A stretch of DNA of 64,000 nt from an uncultured Lachnospiraceae bacterium (GTDB taxonomy: Bacteria > Bacillota > Clostridia > Lachnospirales > Lachnospiraceae), in the NCBI GenBank assembly GCA_910577675.1, contig CAJTOR010000001.1, positions 124,001-188,000 of the forward strand. The letters are read 5' to 3'. Shown here piece by piece: positions 8,991 to 18,266 of this stretch. A program made the translations under genes and the position numbers. The notes beneath the pieces were generated by a model that was not told the origin of the DNA, did no database searches, and saw only the letters and a list, made by a program, of their open reading frames with translations. The stretch's first letter is position 1, and each line of letters opens with the position of its first letter.

Positions 8991-9818
8991 TCAATTTGAA
9001 TTCAGGGAATTGTAGACCCTGATCTCAATTCTGCGGTTCTGCGTGCGACCGAGTTCTGTCGAATTGTCTGCGATCGGGACATACTCGCCCTTGCCCACCC
9101 ATTCGATGTTCTCCGGGTCGATCCCCTTGTTATCAATCAGGTACTTTGCCGCCACACTGGCTCTCGCCGAGGAAAGCTCCATGTTACTGTCATACTTGCC
9201 GCCTTTTTGCACCGGGACATTGTCCGTATGCCCAATCACAGCAATCCGGTAGCCGTCATACTTCTTTAAAATATCGCCAACCCGTGAGAAAATCGGCAGC
9301 GCATCATTGGTTAGCTGCGCACTGCCGGAAGGATAGAGGTAATTTCCACTGATCTCTATGGTAATATACCTTCCCGCCTTCTCATCAACCCCGATATCTA
9401 TGTAGCCGTCCAAATTATATTCGCTGCTATACTCCGAAACCTCGTTGTACATCTTTTCCGTTTCTTCCCGGTTTGCCTCCTCAACAGCCTCCCCCACATG
9501 GTCATAGGGCTCATCCCCCTCCTTGTCCTCCGAGGTTTGCCCCATGCTGTTGACATACTGATCAATCTGGGTTAACTGTGCCGCGCCCGTACTGATTAAC
9601 TGGCCTTCCCCTATGGAAGTCTGCCCCCCGTCAAAAAAACTAAGGCGGCTCGAGAGCACATTGGCAAGTTCTTCAAGCTTTGCCTCGTCAACACTCGACA
9701 TCGCAAACAGCAGGACGAAGAAACAGAGCAACAGGTTCATCAGGTCGGAGAAGGTCGCCATCCATGGCGCGGGCGTTCCGGCAGGGACTCCGCCTTCCTC
9801 CTTCTTCTTTCTAGCCAA
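8991..9818 (-). CDS. motB: MotB, flagellar stator protein
   Basis: The peptidoglycan-anchored stator subunit. It has one membrane helix with the ion-binding Asp in FSDLMNLLLCFF, a linker, and an OmpA-type domain with the GHTDNVPV and NMELSSARA motifs. The TTG at 9818 (protein MARKKKEEGG) is preferred over the ATG at 9842: it gives the usual MotB N-terminus, has AAGGTGGTGAAG upstream, and overlaps the motA stop by 8 nt. The extra eight residues of the longer form have no family support. Confidence 0.93.
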   Translation of the reverse strand: MARKKKEEGGVPAGTPAPWMATFSDLMNLLLCFFVLLFAMSSVDEAKLEELANVLSSRLSFFDGGQTSIGEGQLISTGAAQLTQIDQYVNSMGQTSEDKEGDEPYDHVGEAVEEANREETEKMYNEVSEYSSEYNLDGYIDIGVDEKAGRYITIEISGNYLYPSGSAQLTNDALPIFSRVGDILKKYDGYRIAVIGHTDNVPVQKGGKYDSNMELSSARASVAAKYLIDNKGIDPENIEWVGKGEYVPIADNSTELGRTQNRRIEIRVYNSLNSN

Positions 9819-10611
9819 TATCTTCACCACCTTCACTGGCATTCAGTTCTTCCCTGCGGTTCGGTGCAAGGAAGGACTTTAATTTCTCCTCAATGACACG
9901 CGGGTTCTCACCTGCCTGGATTGAGAGCAGCCCTTCTACCAGGATTTCCTTCTGCTTTAACTCCGCCCCATCATTGTCCTTCAACTTGTTTGCAACCGGT
10001 GTACAGATCCAGTTTGCAAGCAGCGAACCGTACAGTGTTGTAATCAACGCAATCGCCATATTAGGTCCTACAGTCGCCATATCCTGCAATTTACCAAGCA
10101 TGTTGATAAGTCCGATCAGGGTACCGATCATACCCCAGGCAGGACCTGCTGCCGCGAGCGCTTCCCAGAAACCGATATTTGCCTTGTGGCGTTCCTCAAT
10201 ACTCGAAAGCTCCGTTTCCAGAATGCTTCGGACAAGCTCCGGATCAGTACCGTCAACAATCAGGAGCAGACCCTTTTTCATAAAAGCGTCGTCCATTCCG
10301 TTCGCCATCTCCTCAAGCTGTAAAAGACCATCCTTTCTGGCAACGTTTGAAAGCTTGATGACTGTCTGAATCGTTTCCAGCTCGTTGACCGCCTGTACCT
10401 TAAAAATCAAACTGATTGATTTGAGCCTCTGGATAAACACAGGTATGGACGACTGCGTCACCATGATACCCATGAACGCACCGCCGAATGTGATCAGCGC
10501 AGACTGCTTATCAAGGAACCCCATCATCGCGCCGAAACCATCCTTCGCTACAATACCATAAACCACCAATACCGCGGCCATTAAAAGACCAACCAAAGAA
10601 GCTATGTCCAT
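9811..10611 (-). CDS. motA: MotA, flagellar stator protein
   Basis: The membrane subunit of the ion-driven stator, 266 residues with four helices. The helix 3 block GPAWGMIGTLIGLINML holds the conserved Pro. The cytosolic loop (about 55-145) carries the charged residues that contact FliG. Whether the ion is H+ or Na+ cannot be decided from the sequence. It is translationally linked to motB. Confidence 0.94.
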   Translation of the reverse strand: MDIASLVGLLMAAVLVVYGIVAKDGFGAMMGFLDKQSALITFGGAFMGIMVTQSSIPVFIQRLKSISLIFKVQAVNELETIQTVIKLSNVARKDGLLQLEEMANGMDDAFMKKGLLLIVDGTDPELVRSILETELSSIEERHKANIGFWEALAAAGPAWGMIGTLIGLINMLGKLQDMATVGPNMAIALITTLYGSLLANWICTPVANKLKDNDGAELKQKEILVEGLLSIQAGENPRVIEEKLKSFLAPNRREELNASEGGEDIG

Positions 10612-10640
10612 TTTTCCACCTCAAGTCCTTTTTGTATAAT

Positions 10641-10844
10641 TTACATTTCCTTTTCCAGGGTCGGATTGAATATTTCCATTCTATATAATATTACTAAATT
10701 TTTCACCTTTTGTCTACTTTCTTTTACAAATATTTTTTTTCCATTTGTAAAAGTTATTACAGTTTCGGGAACTTCCTCGATCATTTCGATCAAATCTGCA
10801 TTAACAGTCACCTTCTCATCATTCAATTTTGTAACCTCAATCAT
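10641..10844 (-). CDS. flbD: FlbD/SwrD-family small flagellar protein
   Basis: A 67-residue protein that starts MIEVTKLNDEKVTVNADLIE and continues with PETVITFTNGKK, the pattern of the FlbD family. The Bacillus relative (SwrD) raises flagellar torque through the stator. A GGGAGGTGGGAT ribosome site precedes the ATG. Its place between flgE and motA matches the family. Confidence 0.9.
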   Translation of the reverse strand: MIEVTKLNDEKVTVNADLIEMIEEVPETVITFTNGKKIFVKESRQKVKNLVILYRMEIFNPTLEKEM

Positions 10845-10990
10845 ATCCCACCTCCCGGCTGTAATAATTCATTGTTGTTTTCCCATTTTTTCCCACTATC
10901 CAAATTTTTAAATTTCCCATAAAATACCACTCCAGGAATATCCTGATTTCCCCCTCCCTTTTTTCATATGGTAAAAATCACTGGCACATG

Positions 10991-11043
10991 CCCGGGAAAC
11001 ACAAAATTCCTGGCAGCTTTTTACACTGCCAGGAGAATCCCGG
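10991..11043 (-). terminator. Nested hairpin between flgE and flbD (possible partial terminator)
   Basis: A 9-bp perfect stem, TCCTGGCAG/CTGCCAGGA (11008-11034), has a 9-nt loop and on the minus strand is followed by ATTTTGTGTTT. It is enclosed by an outer CCGGG/CCCGG pairing. It lies downstream of flgE in a gap of about 250 nt (10845-11096). Because flbD, motA and the export genes follow, it may attenuate the transcript or protect its 3' end rather than stop transcription fully. I see no convincing promoter between it and flbD. Confidence 0.5.
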
Positions 11044-11096
11044 CGACACTTAAATCCTACAGGACATTGCTGTAATCATGCCGCCAGGATGAAATA

Positions 11097-12593
11097 TTAA
11101 CGTTTCAGGTTGATGAGCTCTTCAAGCAAAGTATCCGAAGTAGTGATAATACGCGAGTTCGCCTGGAAACCTCTCTGCGTAATAATCATATCGGTAAACT
11201 CGTTCGCAAGATCCACATTCGACATCTCGATAACACCAGGGTTAAACTTCCCGCCGGTGGTCAGGATATCCTTTCCAATCCCGTCAAAACTGCCGGAGTT
11301 CTGTGTGGTTGCAAACATATTGTTGCCGACCGCCTCAAGACCCGCCGCATTCGGGAAGGTTGCAACTACAACCTGACCAAGAAGGTTGGAATCACCGTTA
11401 TCATAGGAACCGTAAATCTTGCCGTACTTATCAATGCTGATACCCGTCATATTGCCGACAGGCTTGCCCGCGCCCTCCGCCGAGCTTGCCCTCGTACCGC
11501 GCGCACACTCGAGCGTTGTGGTACCGCTCTGGGAGAACATGGTCAGGGCGGAGAAATCGACCTTTACAAGCTGGAATGGATCCCCCTCTGTTTGACCACC
11601 TATATCAAATGTAATAAACTCATTTGTTTCCTCGTTATAACCATCCCCCATTGCTTCAGCATCGCCTGTGATATTCTTGAAGCGCCCTGTCACGGAATCA
11701 AAAGCTAAAGCGGCAGCCTCCATCTCAATGGTAACCTCACCGGTTTCTTCATCAACCGTGGCACTCACATCCGTTCCGTTAAAATTAAAATTTGTGATTG
11801 CACTTGCCACATATGTTGTAACCCCGTCCTCTACCACCTCATCCACAAAGATGGACTTCCCTTTCTCATCATAAACATTCGCCACTCTTACGGCATACGT
11901 ACTGTTCGATTCAGTGTCAGCCCCGTCATCCTCCCCCGCATGCTTGATATTTAACTCCATCGTGTAAAGATTGCCGAGGTTGTCATAAAACTGTATATTT
12001 GCCACGCGGCCTTCCGCGTCCGGTGCAAGCTGCGTATCGTTCTGGTCGATATTTCCCTTTACAATACACTGTGTTGTCGCCGCAGGCTCCGAGAACATCT
12101 TATCCGGTGCCATAACGCGTAGCGCTGAAACCGTGTCCGACTTACATCTTGACGGGTCATCCTCACTCACCTGCCAGCCCATGACAAGCGCGCCGGACGG
12201 CGTGCACAAATTACCGTTTGCATCGACATTGAACGAGCCCGCCTTGGTAAAGTAGTTTGTTCCGTTGTTCTGGACAACGAAAAACCCGTCGCCCTCAATC
12301 ATCAGGTCGGACCATCCGTCCGTGCGCTGCGATCCGCCGGGGTCGGTGATCTTTGTTGTGATCGAGGCAAGGCTTGCGCCAAGACCGATCTGCATCGCGT
12401 TGACACCCGCCGTCCCCATACTGTCATTTGGTCCCGTCGCCGGGCTTGATGTCTGATAAAGCACATCCGAAAAAGTTACGGAACTGCTCTTAAAACCAAC
12501 CGTATTTACATTCGCAATATTGTTACCAATTACATCCATCCTTGTCTGGTGAACCCTCAAACCCGAAACACCAGAATACAATGATCTCATCAT
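11097..12593 (-). CDS. flgE: FlgE, flagellar hook protein
   Basis: The hook subunit, about 498 residues. The N-terminal rod/hook block is RSLYSGVSGLRVHQTRMDVIGNN-type and continues NIANVNTVGFK. The C-terminus is SNVDLANEFTDMIITQRGFQANSR, ending in LLEELINLKR. The variable middle is surface exposed. Start at 12593 (or the adjacent ATG at 12590) is chosen because AAGGAGGTCA lies at 12601-12610; the upstream in-frame extension has no family match. The downstream hairpin may set its expression relative to flbD-motA. Confidence 0.96.
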   Translation of the reverse strand: MMRSLYSGVSGLRVHQTRMDVIGNNIANVNTVGFKSSSVTFSDVLYQTSSPATGPNDSMGTAGVNAMQIGLGASLASITTKITDPGGSQRTDGWSDLMIEGDGFFVVQNNGTNYFTKAGSFNVDANGNLCTPSGALVMGWQVSEDDPSRCKSDTVSALRVMAPDKMFSEPAATTQCIVKGNIDQNDTQLAPDAEGRVANIQFYDNLGNLYTMELNIKHAGEDDGADTESNSTYAVRVANVYDEKGKSIFVDEVVEDGVTTYVASAITNFNFNGTDVSATVDEETGEVTIEMEAAALAFDSVTGRFKNITGDAEAMGDGYNEETNEFITFDIGGQTEGDPFQLVKVDFSALTMFSQSGTTTLECARGTRASSAEGAGKPVGNMTGISIDKYGKIYGSYDNGDSNLLGQVVVATFPNAAGLEAVGNNMFATTQNSGSFDGIGKDILTTGGKFNPGVIEMSNVDLANEFTDMIITQRGFQANSRIITTSDTLLEELINLKR

Positions 12594-12677
12594 AATGAAA
12601 TGACCTCCTTCATTTACGCCCACCGGCCTCTGTCATTCAGCCGGGAACCGCCCCCTTCCGGTCCGGCGGTATCTTAC

Positions 12678-13085
12678 CTAACCAATCACTGCCCCGTCTA
12701 TGTTTGTAAATACCTTCTCATCGCCCTGTGTAACCGCAGTCACAACAACATTGTTGCGCGTATTCACAATAAACGCGTAGCTGTCAACCATTACAAGTGA
12801 CTCCACAATCCCCTTTTGCTGCGCCTTTGCCGCACCTGCCGACAACCGGCCAAGCTGCTCTTCCGACAGCGCAATGCTCCGGTCTATAAGCCTCTCATTC
12901 GCATGTTTTGAAAAGCGCAGTGGCAAAGCATAAATTTCCTGCCCTGTTTCCTCCTGGTTTTTTCCAAACAAAATTTCCTGGAAAGAACCTTTTGCCTGGC
13001 TGCTTCCCGAAGTCTTTCCCGTCGGTTGGCAAAGCTTGCTGGTCATTTGTTCGATGGAAGAAAAGCTATTCTTTATCTGGTTCAT
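12678..13085 (-). CDS. Flagellar operon protein, TIGR02530 type
   Basis: A 135-residue protein of the small family that sits between flgD and flgE in Firmicute flagellar operons. The conserved part runs from LRFSKHANERLIDRSIALSEE to the C-terminus, with GIVESLVMVDSYAFIVN and NVVVTAVTQ. The first 45 residues are low-complexity and variable. Its precise role is not established; position suggests work in hook assembly. An AGGGAGGCAAT ribosome site precedes the ATG. Confidence 0.85.
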   Translation of the reverse strand: MNQIKNSFSSIEQMTSKLCQPTGKTSGSSQAKGSFQEILFGKNQEETGQEIYALPLRFSKHANERLIDRSIALSEEQLGRLSAGAAKAQQKGIVESLVMVDSYAFIVNTRNNVVVTAVTQGDEKVFTNIDGAVIG

Positions 13086-13124
13086 CGCATTGCCTCCCTC
13101 TAAAAAAAACTCCTGCCGCCCGCC

Positions 13125-13973
13125 TTACTCTGTCTTGTCAGTCTGATTTGCGCCGCTTCCTTCCGTCTGGTTCTTTTCATCACCTTCCGGCTCCTGTGTG
13201 CTGTCATCCGGTTTTTTATCTTCCTCCACAGTTACCTTGGAATTTACAACCTGGACTGAAATCTTATCTTCCACTGTCGTGTAATCATTGTCGTTAAAGA
13301 CAACCGCTACTGAGTAGGAACCATTTGGCAGATCCTCAAAAGCGCTCGCAAAAATTGTCAGCTTATTTCCGTCAAGCTTAAATTTAGACGGGTCAATCAG
13401 CTTCTTGTTGATTACTAACGCCACCTCGTCCGCCGCGTACTCATCCTCGCCGAGATTTACCTCAACAATACCTCCCGACGGCTTTTCCGCATCATACGTA
13501 AACTTGTATTCCTTATCGATCGTCGGTGAGCAGATGGACTTCACATAGCCCTCATCCATAACTGCATAAAGATCGTCAATATCATACAATTTCCCGTTCA
13601 CATAAATCTGCACGGTCGAGCCGGACGCATTCACATACTGTACCTTGCCCGCCACCTGAGTTTCCTTGCCGGTCGAATCCTCCGTATTGACAATAACATC
13701 CTTGCCTATCAGGGAGAACGCCTGCGATTTCTCATAGGTCGCATTCAGGTTCTGCATCTGCTCAAGCTGTGAGAATGTTGCAAGCTGTGCCACAAACTGC
13801 GTGTCATCCTGCGGATTTAACGGATCCTGGTTCTGTATCTGGCACACGAGAAGCTGTAAGAACGCATCCTTTCCAAGTTCCGAAGTGCCCTTTGTATCCT
13901 TCTTTGTGGACGTGATCGCATTGTTCGCGTCCTGCAAAACGCCGTTTACTACCTTTCCAACCAATTCTGCCAT
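13125..13973 (-). CDS. flgD: FlgD, hook assembly (capping) protein
   Basis: FlgD caps the growing hook. The N-terminal domain contains the family signature LGKDAFLQLLVCQIQNQDPLNP followed by DTQFVAQLATFSQLEQM. The middle has FlgD Ig/tudor-like repeats. The C-terminal 30 residues are an acidic, disordered tail rich in Asp, Glu, Lys and Gly, not expected to be structured. It is preceded by a strong AAGGAGGAAAT ribosome site and lies 19 nt after fliK. Confidence 0.94.
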   Translation of the reverse strand: MAELVGKVVNGVLQDANNAITSTKKDTKGTSELGKDAFLQLLVCQIQNQDPLNPQDDTQFVAQLATFSQLEQMQNLNATYEKSQAFSLIGKDVIVNTEDSTGKETQVAGKVQYVNASGSTVQIYVNGKLYDIDDLYAVMDEGYVKSICSPTIDKEYKFTYDAEKPSGGIVEVNLGEDEYAADEVALVINKKLIDPSKFKLDGNKLTIFASAFEDLPNGSYSVAVVFNDNDYTTVEDKISVQVVNSKVTVEEDKKPDDSTQEPEGDEKNQTEGSGANQTDKTE

Positions 13974-13991
13974 ACTATTTCCTCCTTCCTG

Positions 13992-15485
13992 CTATGCTGT
14001 GTAATCCACCTGGTTGCCATTTCTCTCCATCAAATCTGCCGCGATCTGCTCTGCCTCCGACATTCCCGCCGCACTCTCAGCTCCCACGGCCTCCTCAAAA
14101 CTGATACCGCGCCGGTTCCTCTGCTGACCGCCCCGGTCATTTCCATCCGCCGCAGCTCCGCCGTTTTGTGTAAAGTCAAAATTGGAAACCGTCACCTCGA
14201 TCGCCTCAACTTTAAGCCCCTGGCTCTCAAGGTTCTCGCGCAATACCACCATCTGGCTCTCAATCGCTTCCTTTGCGATCTCATTTTGAGCCGTAAAATG
14301 TGCGGTCAGCGCCCCGTGTTTTGATACAAGATTCAAAGTGACACGCCCAAGGCTCTCCGGAGTAAGTGAAATCTCCATGGAAGTCTGCGTATCACTTAAT
14401 ACCACGCGGACTTTCTCAAGTATCTGCTCCGCGACCGCCCGAACCTGCTCACTCTTTGAGAGCTGGCTGAACTCAACTTCATCGGTTGCTGCCGCATCGG
14501 TAACAAGATTTAGGAACTGCTCCGCCATACTGCCGTTTTCCGTCTTCGCACTGCTCCCTGAACTCTTATTATCCGCGTGGTCTTCCCCCACCTGCGCCAT
14601 CTCCCCGCTCTTTTTTACTGCCTCAAACGTAAACCCAGTGTCCTCCGGCTGCGAACCCGCAAGAACCGCCATGTCCCCGCCGTCCTCTTCGGCCGCTTCG
14701 ACACCTTCCATGTCCTGGCTTATGTTCCCCGCAAGAACCTGCGCAAAATCCATCTCCCCATCTGCCAGCTCCGCCTGTATCTGAGGAACTTCCGGGATAT
14801 TTAACAGATCCTGCCTGATCTCCTCCGCCTTGGCAAGCAACATCTGAAGATCATTCATCGCCTGTTCGCTCGTTAAAAGCCCCATCGGGTCACCCTTGCA
14901 TTCCACCGCCACGACAAGCTGCTGTAGCAGCTGCGGCTGCAATAATCCCTGGATGTTGGTGCCAAACTGCTCCAAAAGCTGTAAAAGCTCCTCCTCGTCG
15001 ATCTGCATGGAATCCATGATCGCCTGCTTTAATTCTGAAAGCTTTGCTGCCTCTAGCGTCCTTGCCGCCTCACGGAACAGTTTCAGGCTCTTTACAAACT
15101 CCGTATCAAGCCCTTCCTCCCCTTCCGGCTGGGATAACGCTGCATCCCCGGATTCCCCATCCTGCAAACCATCTGTCCTGACACTGTCACCGCCGTCTTC
15201 CTTCACAGTTCCCTGCTCCGAAAGCTTCTGGTCGCTTCCTTTGTCCGACACTGCCGCCTGCTGTCCATCCTTTGCAGTTCCCGAAGTGTTCTCCGCTGTC
15301 TGCGGCCGCCGCACGGCATCCTGCCCGGTCTTTGATGCAGCCTGGGATGTCTCCTTTTTCGCAGAACTTGTAGCGGACATCAAATCGGCAAAAGAACCGT
15401 TCCCGGAAGCCCTGCTGCCCGCGCGCGCTGCCCCGGCCATACCTGCCGTTCGCAGCCCCGCTGCCTGCACTCCTGATGTCATCAT
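13992..15485 (-). CDS. fliK: FliK, hook-length control protein
   Basis: The secreted ruler for hook length. The 497-residue protein has a long low-complexity N-terminal part (about 1-330) rich in Ala, Gly, Ser, Gln and acidic residues. The compact C-terminal Flg_hook domain (about 335-430) contains MEISLTPESLGRVTLNLVSKHGALTAHF. Low sequence conservation in the first part is normal for this family. A good AAGGAGGGATC ribosome site precedes the ATG. Confidence 0.9.
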   Translation of the reverse strand: MMTSGVQAAGLRTAGMAGAARAGSRASGNGSFADLMSATSSAKKETSQAASKTGQDAVRRPQTAENTSGTAKDGQQAAVSDKGSDQKLSEQGTVKEDGGDSVRTDGLQDGESGDAALSQPEGEEGLDTEFVKSLKLFREAARTLEAAKLSELKQAIMDSMQIDEEELLQLLEQFGTNIQGLLQPQLLQQLVVAVECKGDPMGLLTSEQAMNDLQMLLAKAEEIRQDLLNIPEVPQIQAELADGEMDFAQVLAGNISQDMEGVEAAEEDGGDMAVLAGSQPEDTGFTFEAVKKSGEMAQVGEDHADNKSSGSSAKTENGSMAEQFLNLVTDAAATDEVEFSQLSKSEQVRAVAEQILEKVRVVLSDTQTSMEISLTPESLGRVTLNLVSKHGALTAHFTAQNEIAKEAIESQMVVLRENLESQGLKVEAIEVTVSNFDFTQNGGAAADGNDRGGQQRNRRGISFEEAVGAESAAGMSEAEQIAADLMERNGNQVDYTA

Positions 15486-15610
15486 CCGATCCCTCCTTTC
15501 TTAAAATCCAGACCTTTTTGGCCTGTTTCTATTTGAAAACGGTCGCCCGCCCTGCATAAACAATCTGCCCGCAGGTTCCCGGTTCCAACATAATTACAAA
15601 ACTATCGACA

Positions 15611-16396
15611 CTACATACCCAATTTCTGTCTGATCGAGTTCATCTTCTCCTCATTGATATCCGCGATTACCTGCAAGACATGCGCCGCATAAAGGGTATC
15701 CATCTTCTCAAGGATTGCCGCACTCTCCGCTGTCTTCATACAGAGCAGGTACTGCGCCACAAGATTGATACTGGCATTCATCTCCTCAAGGATCGCGGCC
15801 GCGTTGCTCGGCTTCATATTCGCGAGCCGCCTTGCCTCCTCCTTTACCATATCGTCATACTGCAACAATTCAAGCACCTGGCGGTAAATCTCCTCCGCCG
15901 TTGTCGGATTGATCTCCTCATAAAATTTGCGGTACTCCTCAAGTTCCGGGGCTTTATCATTGAAAACGACATTCCTGTCGAATTCCTCCACGCGCTTGGC
16001 AAACTCTAGCTGTTCATCCTCAAATACTTTAAGCCTTGCATTCTCGGCCTGCAACTCCGCAATCAGCTTTGAATAATCGACATTTGTAACGGTCATCGCA
16101 TCAAGCTGCGCCTCAAGCTCCTTAATCCTTGCCACCGCTTCCTCCATCGTATTGTAAGGATAATTCTCTTCCCACGCCTCCTGTTCCGGACTTACCGACG
16201 GCAGGAGATATTTAAGCACAGGGACATCTTTTAACATCGGCCTTAGGCTGGTTCCAAGATTCCCCACATCCATCTTTATCAAAAAGGCGAAAGTAACGAT
16301 CCACATCAGCAGGATCACGAGGACGATGATGAATGTCAAAAGCTTACCACCACCCTTTTTTTCTTCCTCACCCGTATTTTTCTTCTTTTTTGCCAT
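15611..16396 (-). CDS. ylxF: YlxF/MotE-like flagellar protein with MgtE N-domain-like C-terminus
   Basis: A single-pass membrane protein with a basic N-terminus, one helix (about 20-42), a predicted coiled coil (about 85-135) and a C-terminal helical repeat similar to the MgtE intracellular N domain (NMKPSNAAAILEEM and ESAAILEKMDTLYAAHVLQ). Bacillus YlxF occupies the same place between fliJ and fliK. The ATG at 16396 (MAKKKKNTGEE) has GGGAGGAAAC just upstream; the longer frame does not. Function is not known in detail. Confidence 0.82.
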   Translation of the reverse strand: MAKKKKNTGEEEKKGGGKLLTFIIVLVILLMWIVTFAFLIKMDVGNLGTSLRPMLKDVPVLKYLLPSVSPEQEAWEENYPYNTMEEAVARIKELEAQLDAMTVTNVDYSKLIAELQAENARLKVFEDEQLEFAKRVEEFDRNVVFNDKAPELEEYRKFYEEINPTTAEEIYRQVLELLQYDDMVKEEARRLANMKPSNAAAILEEMNASINLVAQYLLCMKTAESAAILEKMDTLYAAHVLQVIADINEEKMNSIRQKLGM

Positions 16397-16501
16397 GTTT
16401 CCTCCCATTCTTCCGCCACGAATGCCCAAGCCAGGACAATTCCCAACGCGCCGTTATCATTAAAAAGTGGGGGACATTCCCATCTTTTCGGTTTCCCCGC
16501 T

Positions 16502-16945
16502 TTATTCCTTCGTTCCATGCCGGTAGCTAACAAGTTCGTCAATCTCTTTTTGTTCCTCGGCATTCTGTTCTGCTAGGTATTCCTCAAAAGCCTTTTCCTT
16601 CAACCTCTCATGCGTCTTGCGCACCGCCATCGCTTCCCTCAGGCGGTGCATCGCCGCATCCACATTGTCCTGCGCCTTCTTTACCGAAAGCTTCTGCCGC
16701 CCTATAAAATCCTTCAGGGTTTCAAGCGCATCCTCATTGTGCCGTATTGCCATCACATTCAAACTTGCCCCCACGGACTCCCGCAGGCGCTCCTCGCATG
16801 CCGCTCTCCTGTCATAAAGCTGTGAGAGTTTTTCCTCCTCCTCATTAAGCTTTGCTAAGGCTGCCGCATAGCGGGCTTTCTCCTGCTCCTCAAGTTTCTC
16901 CTTGATATTCAGCACACTCTGCATTTTATACACAAATTTCTTCAA
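16502..16945 (-). CDS. fliJ: FliJ, flagellar export chaperone/ATPase stalk
   Basis: A 147-residue coiled-coil protein that forms the stalk inside the FliI hexamer. The N-terminus MKKFVYKMQSVLNIKEKLEEQ is typical of the family. Charged heptad-like helices cover most of the protein. The start codon is TTG at 16945 with GGTGG 5 nt upstream; the next ATG (residue 8) would remove conserved residues. It follows fliI by 13 nt. Confidence 0.9.
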   Translation of the reverse strand: MKKFVYKMQSVLNIKEKLEEQEKARYAAALAKLNEEEEKLSQLYDRRAACEERLRESVGASLNVMAIRHNEDALETLKDFIGRQKLSVKKAQDNVDAAMHRLREAMAVRKTHERLKEKAFEEYLAEQNAEEQKEIDELVSYRHGTKE

Positions 16946-16958
16946 TCAGACCACCATA

Positions 16959-18260
16959 TTATCCAAAAATTCCCAAAAGTTGCTCCAGTGTTTCCTCAAG
17001 AGATACTTTTTCATCCGTAGCCTGGCAAAGAAATGAATTTACCGCGTCAATCTTTTCAATGGCATAATCTATATTTTTATTGCTGCCCGCCTTGTAAGCG
17101 CCGATATTAATCAGATCCTCCGCCTCCTGATAGGTTGCCATCACCATTTTTAGCTGCCCCGCCGCCTTCTTGTGTTCCCTGTCCGCAATCGAACTCATAA
17201 CACGCGATATGCTCTGCAAAATATCAATCGCAGGATAATGGTTCTTGTGCGCGAGCTGGCGCGACAATATTATATGCCCATCCAGGATACCGCGTGCAGT
17301 ATCCGCAATTGGCTCGTTGAAATCATCACCGTCCACCAGGACAGTATAAAGCCCCGTAATCGAACCGGCAGCGTCATTACCTGCGCGTTCTAGAAGCTTT
17401 GGCATTTCCGCATATACGCTCGGCGGATACCCCCTTGAAACTGGCGGCTCGCCGCCCGCAAGCCCGATCTCGCGCTGCGCCATGGAAAAGCGTGTAAGCG
17501 AGTCCATCATAAGTAAAACATCCTTGCCCTGATCCCTGAAATACTCCGCGATTGCCGTCGCCGTCTTGGCTGCCTTCTTCCTTATAAGAGCCGGTTTGTC
17601 GGAAGTCGCTATTACAAGCACAGATCGCGCTAAACCCTCTTTTCCAAGGTCGCGCTCGATAAATTCCCGCACCTCGCGGCCGCGCTCGCCAATCAGGGCA
17701 ATCACATTGATATCCGCTTTTGTGTTGCGCGCAAACATGCCAAGCAGCGTACTCTTGCCGACACCGCTGCCCGCAAAAATCCCGATTCTCTGACCCTTTC
17801 CAAGTGTCAAAAGACCATCCACAGCCCTTACGCCAAGCGGGAGGATATCGGAGATCAAAACTCTGTCCATCGGGTCGGGTGCCGGCGCATCAACCGGGTA
17901 GGCTTCGCTTGTCAGAAGCCCGCTGCCATCAAGCGGACGACCGAGCCCGTCAAGCGCCTTGCCAAGAAGCTCGGGTCCAACCCCGACTAACAGGGGCTCA
18001 TGCATATTGACAACCATGCTGCCCACACCGATGCCACTCACATCCTCATAGGGCATCAGCAAAAGCCTGTCATCGTGAAAGCCGATCACCTCCGCGCGGA
18101 CATTTACTTCCCCGTTCCTCGAGGAAATCATACAGACATCGTTGATGCTTGCATCCGGTCCCACGGACTCAACGGTCAGACCAACCACCTTTGTCACCTT
18201 GCCCTTTGTATCCATATATGATTTTGTGTAGAGTGAATCATACTTTGATATATCAATCAT
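16959..18260 (-). CDS. fliI: FliI, flagellar export ATPase
   Basis: An F1-type ATPase that powers flagellar protein export. The Walker A is AGSGVGKSTLL, the Walker B region is DVLLMMDSLTRF followed by SMAQREIGLAGGEPP, and the F1 signature is PPSVYAEMPKLLERAG. The length of 433 is typical. It lies between fliH (its regulator) and fliJ (its stalk). Confidence 0.97.
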   Translation of the reverse strand: MIDISKYDSLYTKSYMDTKGKVTKVVGLTVESVGPDASINDVCMISSRNGEVNVRAEVIGFHDDRLLLMPYEDVSGIGVGSMVVNMHEPLLVGVGPELLGKALDGLGRPLDGSGLLTSEAYPVDAPAPDPMDRVLISDILPLGVRAVDGLLTLGKGQRIGIFAGSGVGKSTLLGMFARNTKADINVIALIGERGREVREFIERDLGKEGLARSVLVIATSDKPALIRKKAAKTATAIAEYFRDQGKDVLLMMDSLTRFSMAQREIGLAGGEPPVSRGYPPSVYAEMPKLLERAGNDAAGSITGLYTVLVDGDDFNEPIADTARGILDGHIILSRQLAHKNHYPAIDILQSISRVMSSIADREHKKAAGQLKMVMATYQEAEDLINIGAYKAGSNKNIDYAIEKIDAVNSFLCQATDEKVSLEETLEQLLGIFG

Positions 18261-18266
18261 CCGGCT

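Noticed and set aside
15486..15610. Possible c-di-GMP riboswitch between fliK and ylxF
   Set aside because: A short stretch with AAACAGG looked suggestive, but the GEMM core and paired stems are absent.
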